Position numbers and translations under genes: made by a program. The notes beneath the pieces were generated by a model, which did no database searches, had not been told where the DNA came from, and worked only from the letters and a program-made list of their open reading frames with translations. DNA of 64,000 bases from Shimia sagamensis (lineage in GTDB: Bacteria > Pseudomonadota > Alphaproteobacteria > Rhodobacterales > Rhodobacteraceae): contig NZ_FXTY01000008.1 of assembly GCF_900182745.1 (NCBI RefSeq), forward strand, positions 124,001-188,000, read 5' to 3'. Every line of letters begins with the position of its first letter. Within the stretch, counting starts at the first letter, position 1. This document shows positions 8,535 to 17,200 of the stretch, in pieces.

Positions 8535-8986
8535 AGGTAGGTTTTGACATGCAAGGGCTGCGCGACATCGAGGACGCGTTGGCGGCTCTTCCTAAAGCCA
8601 CATCTAAAGCGGTGGTGCGTCGGTCTCTCAAAAAGGAGCTGCAGCCGGTGGCGGACATGGCCAATGCGCTCTGGCCCGGAGCGGATGACTCTGCCTTTGC
8701 AGTATCGGCAAGGGTCAAACGCACGCAGCCGCAACCAAGTGAAAGTGCCTTTGGAGTGTCCATGTTCGTGGGCAATACACAGGCTGCTCCGCATGCCCAT
8801 CTTTTGGAATGGGGTACTGCACCCCGTTATCACGAGAGCGGAAAATACGTCGGTGCGGTTGCGCCGCAACCCATGCTGACGCCCGCTTGGGATACGCGAA
8901 AAGATCAGATTTTGTCCGGTCTCGCAGCCGCTCTGCGGGCTGAAATTGCCGCCACGGTTTCGCGTCGCGCAAAGAAAGGTCTGTGA
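8531..8986 (+). CDS. HK97 gp10-family head-tail or minor tail protein
   Basis: A 151-residue protein read from the GTG at 8531, in a GTGA overlap with the previous stop. It shows the gp10 pattern: early GLRDIEDALAALPKA, a basic RRSLKKELQPVADMAN helix, and the conserved HAHLLEWGTAPRYHESGKYV region followed by QPMLTPAWD. In HK97 this family forms part of the tail completion machinery. It is followed directly by a DUF3168-like gene, the usual pair. Confidence 0.82.
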   Translation: MKVGFDMQGLRDIEDALAALPKATSKAVVRRSLKKELQPVADMANALWPGADDSAFAVSARVKRTQPQPSESAFGVSMFVGNTQAAPHAHLLEWGTAPRYHESGKYVGAVAPQPMLTPAWDTRKDQILSGLAAALRAEIAATVSRRAKKGL

Positions 8987-9339
8987 TGCAGGCACATCTA
9001 AAAACACTGCTCGATGGGGTTCTTTCGTGCCCGATAAAGTGGGGGTTTTTCCGTGATGGCGAAGCCCTTCCGCGAGTGACACTCACCCAAATGGGCGGCA
9101 AGCGAGATCACACACTGAACACCAAAGGGCTGATGCGGTCGACGGTCCAAATTGATTGCTGGGCTGAAGGCTACGACGAAGCCAAGCTGACAGCCGTCGC
9201 CGTGCGCGGCGTTCTGGAGGGCTATCGGGGTGCGCCAATTGTGTTGGCGCGACTGACTGCTGAGCGAGATCACGACGTTGCAGACGCATCCCAAGCCGCA
9301 CGCGTTTCAGTGACCTTCGCTGTGACGCATCGAGGCTAA
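8986..9339 (+). CDS. DUF3168-type tail completion protein
   Basis: A 117-residue protein (ATG at 8986; a GTG at 8983 is an alternative). The features are LKTLLDGV near the start, then LPRVTLTQMGG, a segment ending STVQIDCWAEGYDEA, and the closing SQAARVSVTFAVTHRG. This is the DUF3168 (gp11-like) tail terminator family that caps the tail tube. It ends the tightly overlapping run of head-tail joining genes; the next gene lies 29 bases away with its own GGAG site. Confidence 0.78.
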   Translation: MQAHLKTLLDGVLSCPIKWGFFRDGEALPRVTLTQMGGKRDHTLNTKGLMRSTVQIDCWAEGYDEAKLTAVAVRGVLEGYRGAPIVLARLTAERDHDVADASQAARVSVTFAVTHRG

Positions 9340-9368
9340 CCAAAACCCACCCATTTGAGGAGAAGAAG

Positions 9369-9644
9369 ATGTCCAAAGACAAACCCGCTGCGGCGGATCC
9401 AAAACCTGTGCCTACTGTTGTCACCGTCAAAGGGGTGAAGTTGGGGCGCCTTCCGCTTGAATCCGGAAAGCCAGGCCATCCCGTTGCATTCTTCAAGGGT
9501 GAAGTCCCGCCAGTTGATAGCACCCTCAAATTCACGCTGGAAAATGGCGTGACCTATGCCGGCATCGTCGTCGAAGCAGTCGAAGCTGATGGCGAGGTCA
9601 TGACCGAGTTCAAAGGCGGGCTGACCCCGCTTTCCAAGAAATAG
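9369..9644 (+). CDS. Small hypothetical phage protein
   Basis: A 91-residue protein with a Pro/Lys-rich N-terminus and then beta-strand-like segments (VVTVKGVKLGRLPL, LKFTLENGVTYAGIVVEAV). No family recognised. GGAGAAGAAG precedes the ATG. A small hairpin and a terminator-like structure follow before the tail tube gene. Confidence 0.6.
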   Translation: MSKDKPAAADPKPVPTVVTVKGVKLGRLPLESGKPGHPVAFFKGEVPPVDSTLKFTLENGVTYAGIVVEAVEADGEVMTEFKGGLTPLSKK

Positions 9645-9661
9645 GCGCTGCCTATTCCCCT

Positions 9662-9681
9662 GCGCCCCCGCGGCGCTTTTT
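9662..9681 (+). terminator. Short terminator-like hairpin before the tail tube gene
   Basis: GCGCC pairs with GGCGC across a 5-base loop, followed by five T. Just upstream at 9640-9656 a second small stem, AATAGGC-GCT-GCCTATT, overlaps the stop codon. Weak; it may only modulate transcription between the two genes. Confidence 0.4.
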
Positions 9682-9703
9682 CCAAACCTGAAAGGAGACT
9701 CAA

Positions 9704-10150
9704 ATGGGTCATCAAACTGCCAGCGGGGTAACGCTGGGCATTTACCTAACGCCGCCCGCTTCTCACACCGAGGCCGGATTCGACGCGCTAACTTTCATCC
9801 CCGTTGGTGAAATCACCAATGTGGGTGAATTTGGCAAAGAGTGGGCGCTGGTCACGCACAACCCGCTCGCGTCTCGCGGCACCAAAAAGGGCAAAGGCTC
9901 TTTCAACAACGGCACGCTGAGCCCGTCGCTGGCACTGGACCCTGGCGATGCAGGCCAGACCGCCATGAAGACGGCGCGCGACAGCGACGACAACGCCTAT
10001 TTTGCAGTCACGCTGCAGGACGGGACGGTGTTCTACCTGGAGGGCCTCGTGATGTCGTTCAAGCCAAACATCGGCGGTGTTGACGACGTTGTGACAGCGA
10101 CCACGTCTATCGAAATCCAGCCAAGCGAAATCATCGAAAAGACGGTTTAA
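9704..10150 (+). CDS. Phage tail tube (major tail) protein
   Basis: A 148-residue protein with the beta-rich pattern of siphophage tail tube subunits: a start with GVTLGIYLTP, then FIPVGEITNVGEFGKEWALV, the KKGKGSFNNGTL segment, and DAGQTAMKTARDSDDNAYFA. The end has a VVTATTSIEIQPSEII strand. It polymerises around the tape measure. AAAGGAG precedes the ATG and a strong hairpin follows the stop. Confidence 0.85.
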   Translation: MGHQTASGVTLGIYLTPPASHTEAGFDALTFIPVGEITNVGEFGKEWALVTHNPLASRGTKKGKGSFNNGTLSPSLALDPGDAGQTAMKTARDSDDNAYFAVTLQDGTVFYLEGLVMSFKPNIGGVDDVVTATTSIEIQPSEIIEKTV

Positions 10151-10165
10151 ACCGCTTCTTGATGG

Positions 10166-10202
10166 TGGGCCGGGAGGAAGGTGGTTCTATCCTCCCGGCC
10201 CA
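10166..10202 (+). other. Hairpin after the tail tube gene, no T-tract
   Basis: TGGGCCGGGAGGA pairs perfectly with TCCTCCCGGCCCA over an 11-base loop, giving a 13-pair stem. It begins 16 bases after the tail tube stop. No T-run follows, so transcript stabilisation or partial termination is more likely than full termination. Confidence 0.6.
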
Positions 10203-10234
10203 AATGAACCTGAACCATTACAGAGAGATACACC

Positions 10235-10708
10235 ATGGACTTCACTCAATTTGACTCTGTCAAACGCGCTGAGAGCGGCTTTGATTATCACATCAAATGT
10301 GCAGCCACAGGCAAGCCGCTGTTTGACAACTCGGATGACATCTATGCGGACAATGGCAAGCCTTGTCTGGTTACGCTGAAAGGTCGTGAGGCCGCGTCTG
10401 TTCGGGCCGCTCTGCGCGAAGCTGGCAAAGCCCGCGCCCTGGCGGAAAAAGACAAAGGCGACGAGGACGAAGAGACTTCTGTGAACTTTGACGAAGTGCA
10501 TGATCTGATGGTGACCGCTGGGTGCATCATGATCAAAGGCTTTAAGAACATTGACCGGGAAGAGCGTCCCGCAAAAGCCAAAGATGCAGATTGGTTTTTG
10601 AACCTGAATCGGTTCACCGGACCCAGCGAGTTCAAATCCTTCGTTGAGCAGGTGACTGAGGCTGCCAATGATCGGGCGCAAGTTCTGGGAAACGCCTCGA
10701 AAGGCTGA
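10235..10708 (+). CDS. Tail assembly chaperone, short form (gpG-like)
   Basis: A 157-residue protein between the tail tube and tape measure genes, where siphophages encode the chaperone that coats the tape measure during assembly. It starts MDFTQFDSVKRAESGFDYHI and has an acidic middle (KDKGDEDEETSVNFDE). Near its end lies the heptamer GGGAAAC in the right phase for a -1 shift into the next frame (see 10687). Without the shift, translation stops at 10708. Confidence 0.75.
   Translation: MDFTQFDSVKRAESGFDYHIKCAATGKPLFDNSDDIYADNGKPCLVTLKGREAASVRAALREAGKARALAEKDKGDEDEETSVNFDEVHDLMVTAGCIMIKGFKNIDREERPAKAKDADWFLNLNRFTGPSEFKSFVEQVTEAANDRAQVLGNASKG
10687..10693 (+). promoter_or_regulatory. Slippery site for programmed -1 frameshift (GGGAAAC)
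   Basis: In the upstream frame the codons read CTG GGA AAC; a -1 slip re-pairs them as GGG AAA. The fit to X-XXY-YYZ is exact, and lambda G/GT uses the closely similar GGGAAAG. After the slip the frame is open through 11148 with no stop. The short-form stop follows 13 bases after the heptamer. A 4-pair hairpin (GCCT-CGAA-AGGC, 10694-10705) lies immediately after, rather close to be a normal stimulator. Confidence 0.75.
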
Positions 10709-10725
10709 CGCTGTTTGCCCGGCAA

Positions 10726-11148
10726 TTGGGTTTTCTGGATGCTGCCCCAGAAGAGTGGGGCGGGCTGACACGTCGAAAGATGTGGGAACGCGAAAAGCTT
10801 GATCTGGCGTTACCGGACATCTCAAGGGTCAGCTTTATACTTGAGTGGCTTGGCTCCGAATGTCTTGGGTGGTTCACCCAGGATGGTATGGGGGGCTTAC
10901 GTCCAATCTCCTGGGGAGAAATGGACGCCTTCGCGCGTCTGACCCAAACTGACTTTGAGCCGTGGGAAGCTGAGCAGCTGCGCAAATGCAGCGCGGGCTA
11001 TGTGGCCGGGTACAATCTCGGGCGCCAACCTATGGTCGTTTCGCCTGCATATGAGGATCGCCCGGATGATGATCCTGGCGTTGCTGTTGAGCGAAGACGC
11101 GTGTCTGAGCAGATGAAATCCGCATTAAGCGGGCTTGCAAAAAAATAG
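10726..11148 (+). CDS. Tail assembly chaperone, frameshift extension (gpT-like)
   Basis: The open frame has a TTG at 10726 but no ribosome binding site. The frame runs back without a stop to the GGGAAAC at 10687-10693, so the natural product is probably a fusion of about 304 residues with the upstream protein. Recognisable segments are LDAAPEEWGGLTRRKMWERE, then AFARLTQTDFEPWEAEQLRK and a charged C-terminus. This matches the gpT part of lambda-type tail chaperones in position and size. If translated alone it would be 140 residues. Confidence 0.72.
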   Translation: MGFLDAAPEEWGGLTRRKMWEREKLDLALPDISRVSFILEWLGSECLGWFTQDGMGGLRPISWGEMDAFARLTQTDFEPWEAEQLRKCSAGYVAGYNLGRQPMVVSPAYEDRPDDDPGVAVERRRVSEQMKSALSGLAKK

Positions 11149-11174
11149 GGACGGGCGATGACAGTTGCCCGTCC
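11149..11174 (+). other. Hairpin between the tail chaperone and tape measure genes
   Basis: GGACGGGC and GCCCGTCC form a perfect 8-pair stem over a 10-base loop, starting directly after the chaperone stop. No T-run follows. It is the third such hairpin in this operon, after those behind the capsid and tail tube genes. Confidence 0.5.
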
Positions 11175-11290
11175 AAAAGCTTCCACAGCCCACTGTGGCG
11201 CAATCTTACAAATTCCAAAATTTTCTACGATCTGACCTCCTTGGCCATGAGCTGAAGGGGTGTTCTGTGGTAGCGGAGAGGGCAACCTTT

Positions 11291-14200
11291 ATGTCGATTG
11301 AAATCGGTGCAGTCCGGGCGTCAGCCCACTTTGACACCGCCTCTTTTGTGACAGGTGCCAAGAACGGCATTTCTGCCATGTCGTCATTTAAGGCTGGTTT
11401 CAAAAGCACCACTCGCGAAGCTGTCCGGGACGCGGAGAGGATGGCGGCGGCCTGTGGCGCGAGCTTCAAAAGCACATCGTCAGCCGCTCAAAAGCAAGTC
11501 GACGCACTGGCTGGTGTTGATCGCGCCAACAAAAAAACCTCGGCCTCTACGCGCGCTTGGGTCGGTGCGCTGAACAAACAGGCGCAGGCATTTGACCGTG
11601 TGCGGGCCTCTGTGGATCCTGTGTTTGCGGCGTCCAAGCAATACGAAGCTGCCGTTGATGATGTAAAAGCATCGGTCCGTTCTGGCATTGCCTCTCAGTC
11701 TGAGGCCAACCGGGTTATTGATCAGGCGGCGCAGAAATACCTTGGCTTGGTGCCTGTGAGTGAGCAGGCAGCGCGCGCCCAGGAAAAAGCCGCCAAAGCA
11801 GCCCAGACCGCCCGAAGCACCTACGAGCAGTCCCGCGCCAGTCTGGATCCGCTGTACGCGGCTTCAAAACGGTATGAGGCTGTTTTGCGGCAGACCAAGG
11901 CGGCGCTGGCCTCCAAAGCCATTAGTCAGGCAGAGGCAAATCAACTGCTGGCCTTGGCAGAAAGCCAGTATCTGGGCACGGGTGCGGCTGCGATGCAGTA
12001 TGGCAAGCAGACCAAAGTTGCCACACATCACACGGCCAACCTGGCTTTCCAGTTCAACGACATTGGCATGATGATGGCGGCAGGGCAGAACCCCTTCATG
12101 CTGGCAATGCAGCAAGGCACACAGGTGTCGCAGGTGCTGAACCAGATGGGCGGCGGCGTGAAGTCCATTCGGGGCATTGGTGCGGCGTTTCTCCAAGTGA
12201 TCAACCCGACGTCTTTGGCGACGTTGGGGATCATTGCTGGCGCGGCGGCGCTCGGCCAATGGGCAATGTCTGCATGGCAAGCCGAAGACAACGCAGAGGC
12301 GGTCAAAAAACGCATCGAAGAGCTTCAAGATGCGATATCTTCCTTGTCCAGCATCTCTCAGGCCTCAGCAGCGGATCTCGAAGTGTATCTCGCAGAAGCC
12401 TTTGGCCGGACGTCCGAGAAGGTCCAGGCGCTGATTGATGACCTAAAAGAAGCTGAGTTCGCCACAATTAGCCGTCAAATGCGGGTTTTTGTTGAGGACG
12501 GCACCGAGGGGCTCAATGAGCTTTCCGGCGCATGGGATGTGTTTCAGACGTCTCTGGTAAATGGTGCCGCCATCGATCAGGGTTATTTGAATGAGCGCAT
12601 GGCCGTTATTCATGCCTCCAAGCTCAGCTTGTCTGAGTTCTTGCAGCTTCAGAAAGAATACCAAGACGTCCTCAATGCCACGAGCGCCGACCAGCTGGTG
12701 TCCGAAATCTCCGAAGCGCGGGATTTGGCGGTTCAACTTGGCGGGCCTGTCGGGAATGCAGTGGCAGATCGATTGCTGAAAGCGGCCGAAGAGGGCGGCT
12801 TGCTCAACCGTGTGCTGGGTGCTGCTGCAGGTCAATCAGATCGGATTGCCTCCAGCGCCCATGACGCGGCTTCCGGCTTCCTACAAGCGGCCAACAATGC
12901 AATGGCGATGCAGCAGGCGATGGCCTCACTCAGCGTTCCCTTCTCCGATGCGATGTCTGATCTAGATTTCGAAGTCGCAACGGCTGGGATGAATGCAGCC
13001 GACAAGCTGGTGGCCACTCGTGTGCGCCGCCTAGAAGAAACCATGCACTCCGCGTCTGAGACGGCCTTTGGTTTTGACTACGGTTTGACCTCGGAACAGA
13101 AGGCGCAGTTGGCGGATTATGAAACCGCGCTGCGTGGCAACGCCGCTGCCTTGACCACTGTGTCCAAGGCGGGCGGGAAGGCCTCTAAGGCCAGCAAGGA
13201 TGCGCTGTCTGATCTGCAGGCGGAGCTTCTCCATCGCCGTAAACTGTTGGAGCTTCAGGGGGCCCAGAAGCAGCAATTCGAGGCGCTTACAAAAGTCCAA
13301 GAGCGTCTCGGAAAATCGGCCAGCAAAATGACCTCGACTCAGGTCGCGGGTTTGGCGGGTCAGCTTGTTGCCCTGGAAAACCATGAAGCCGCGCTTGAAC
13401 GTATCAACGGCTTGCAGGGGCAGTGGTCTGAGCAAATCACCCGAACCGCCTTTGAGAGCGGCAATATGGGCGACGTGATTGAAGGCATGTTGAAGGACAT
13501 CGCTTTTCAGTTTGCGAGCGCCAAAATCGTGCTGCCAGTCATTGCGTCGATTTCGAGTGTGATTGGTCTTGATCGGCTGATTATGGGCGGTGCCGGGGCC
13601 AGTGTTGCTGGTGGCGCGGCAACTGGCGGCGGTGGAGCTGGTTTGTTTGGCAGTCTGTTGGGCGGCAGCGGCTTGCTTAGTGGCATCGGAGGTGGGTTTC
13701 AGGCTGCCATGGGACTTGGTGGTTTCGCCAGCGGTGGGCTGTTCAATATTGGGGCCAACGCGGCGGCGGCTTCCGCCATCACTGGCGCGAGCGGGTTTCT
13801 GTCCATGGTTGGTGCGGCCATTCCAGTGCTTGGCATTGCGGCTGTCGCAATCTCTGCCCTGATTGGCAAAACCAAGGTTTTGAATAGCGGGCTGCGCATC
13901 ACCGTCGATGAATTTGATGCGCTCATTGAAAGCTTCGCCACCAAAAAGAAAACACGTCTGTTTGGTCTGATCAAAAAGACTTGGACGGATGCGTCGGAAC
14001 TGGACGCAAAAGATGCAGCTCCGATTATTCGCGCGATTGCTGACGTCCAGGGCAACATCGTGGAGATGGCGGCCAGCTTGGATGTCGGCAAAGACGCATT
14101 CAAGCGCTTCAAAACCACAGTGGACGTCTCTTTGCAGGGTCTGTCAGACGAAGAGAAGGCCAAAGCAATCCAAGATGCCTTGCAGGGTATCGGCGATGAA

Positions 14201-17200
14201 ATGGCGTTGTTGGTGCCTAAGCTGGAGCGTTTTCAGAAGGATGGAGAGTCGGCCTCTTCGACGCTTCAGCGTCTAAGTGCAAGCTTGAGTGCTGTGCAGC
14301 TGGTCGGGGACACTTTAGGGCGCGCCTACACCCACACTGGTGTGAACGCCGCTGCAATGGCCTCTGACATCGTCGAAACCTTTGGCGGTCTTGAGGCTTA
14401 TTTCAGCGCGACAACCGCTTATCACAGTGCATTCTATACCGACGCCGAAAAGCTGGATACGCTGGCACGGCAGTCTGCGGATGCTCTGGAAGCAGTGGGG
14501 CTGGCTCTCCCAAAAACTCGGGCGGAATACCGGAAAATGGTTGAGGCTGCCAATTTCTCCAAAGCCAGTGGACGGGAGGCCTATGCGGCGCTGATCAGCC
14601 TTTCTGGAGCCTTGGATCAATTGGTTCCAAGCCTGGAAAGCGCAACAGCGCAGATGCACAAGCTTATTTCAGGTAGCGCCGTCGACACAGAAACCGTTAA
14701 CTCCTTTGGGGGCATGGATGCGTGGCGCTCCGCGACTGAGGCGTTTTATAACGGGTTCTTCTCGGACACAGAGCGCTTCCACATCTTGAGCCGTCAAACC
14801 CAGCGCGCGGTTGCGGATCTGGGCCTTGCCATGCCCGAAACACGTGAGGAATTCCGTGCGATGGTCGCCGCCATTGACGTGACCACGGAAAAGGGGCGCG
14901 AGATGTATGCGGGGATGATCAGCCTGGCCGGGGCCATGGATCAAATCTTGCCAACCATGGAAGACGTCAGCGCGGTTGTGTCCGGGTTTATGGGCGGCAC
15001 GTCCTCGCTGGTGTCCACAATGATCTCGGAGACCAATTCTCTGATCAGCGCCTCTCAGCGCGCCGCAGAGGGCTGGTACGGGGTGGCCGACAACCTGCGC
15101 AGCCTGATCGTTCAATTGACAAATGCCAGCACCTCTACCGCGTCCCCATGGGAGAAACTGGCCACAAACCAGGCCCTGGTCGAAAAGCTGTTCCTGCAAG
15201 CGCGGGGCGGGGATGTTGATGCGGCGCGCGGCTTTGGCGGGGCTGCCAAGGATTATCTGCAATCAGCTTTGGCCACGGCGGGCAGCTTCGCGGACTACCA
15301 ACGCATTGAAGCGCAGATCCGCGCGCAAGCGCAAATGCTGGCTGGGATCAGCGAACTTGAAGGGGCGTCACAAGACGTGATCGTTACCCTGGCACAGCAA
15401 CAGCTTGGCGTGCTGAATTCGCTGAACAACTATCTGCAATCGACCGATGAGATTTCCCCGGATGATTTGGATGGCTTCATTGGCACGCTGGAGGGGCTGG
15501 AAGAGGCCATCAAGCAGGCAGAGATGTTCAGCTATGATTTCCTGCAAGAGCGCCTGAACGTCACCGTTGATCTGATTGCCACCGCAGATGTGCCAAACGC
15601 CGTACGCGCGCTGATGGAAGCGGGCACCGACGGCATCCACAGCACCATCAACTTTGCGGTGATGGATGACGAATTGACGCCAGACCTACGCTGGCTGGCC
15701 GTCACACAAGCCTCAGAACACCTGTCGACGATCAACTTTGCCTTGGGGGATGAATTGACCGGCTGGCCACGTCGGCTGGCGCTTATGTCCTCTGGGTCGA
15801 TCACCCGCACAGTCAACGCCGTCTTGCGCCATGGCCTGTCCCATGAGGAAATGCGTTTGGCTCTTGCTGGCAGCTCCGAGCTTGCCCGCGTGGTCAATGT
15901 GAGCTTGGGGGAGACGGACCCTTACGCCTTGCACTTGGCGCTTAGCAACGTGGGTGCTTATGCGGTTGCTGTGAAGGCGGCCCTGGATGCATCGCCAGAC
16001 ATCCGCAAGATCGTGTTTGGCGGTGCAGGATCCTATGCGGTGATGGTTGAGGCTGCGCTGTCGTCAGACATTCACGAAGCGTCCCGGCGCATCCTGTTGC
16101 AGGAGCAGGGCGTCTACGCCGTCAACATCACCGCGACCCTGGCGCAGAATGTGCCGGATCAGGTCAAAGCCCTGTTGTTGAATGCCAACACAGAAGGGCT
16201 GCACGCGGTCACAGTTGGCTGGACCTTCAAGGATAAGCTGACGTGGAAAGAGCGGCTTGCACTGATCGAGGATGGCCGCAGCATTTTGCAAACCATAAAC
16301 CTCGCCACCAACCAAGTGGGGATCGATGCCGCCGACCTTGTGATGCTGGAGCAGCTGTCTATTGGCGATGGCACGGTGAACAGGTTCATTCACACGGCGT
16401 TGCAAGGCACCTTGGGGTTTGGCGCATTTGAATTGAACTATCTTGCGCAACTCTATGCCGGTGCTGGCACCACATGGCGGGGCATCAAGGCCGGAGTACA
16501 CGGCGGTCAAAACATCGGCACTTTCGGGCATCGCTATCTGAACCAACTTGCCAGTGGCCCTGGCCTGATTTGGCGCGGCGTCAAAGCCAGCGTGTCCGGG
16601 GTGCCGACTGGTAAGGGGGCAAATGGCCAATATCTATCGCAGCTCTTTGATGGTGCTGGGTCAGTGCAGCGCGCCATCAAGGGCGGCGTCGTGTCTGTGC
16701 CCGCCGGAAACGGAATCAACGGGCAATATTTGCGGCTTTTGACCAAAGGTGAGGCGCAAACCGTTCGTAACGTGAAGGCGGGCATTCGCGGTGTGCCAAC
16801 CGGCAAAGGGGCAGGGGCTGCCTATCTGGCGCAGTTGGTTCGAGGTGATGGGCAAACAGATCGGTCCATCAAGGCTGCGGTTGTTGGATCTTCTGGTGTG
16901 CACAAATGGGGCCAAAACTATCTCGGCCAGCTCTTTGTTGGTTCTGGTGTGGTTGCGCGCAAGCTCAAGGCAGGCGTTACCGGATCGGGCGCAATTGGCA
17001 AATTTGGCTGGAACTATCTGAGTCAGTTGAACGCCGGTGCCGGCACCACTTTGCGCACAGTGAGTGCAGGCGTGACGGGTGGCGGTGCGCTTGGCAAATG
17101 GCAAAGCTCTTATCTGAGCCAGCTTTATCAAGGGGCCGGATCTACGCGCCGCGCGGTGCTGGCAGCCGTGGATGGCAAGGGTGTGGGCGCGTGGGGGAAA

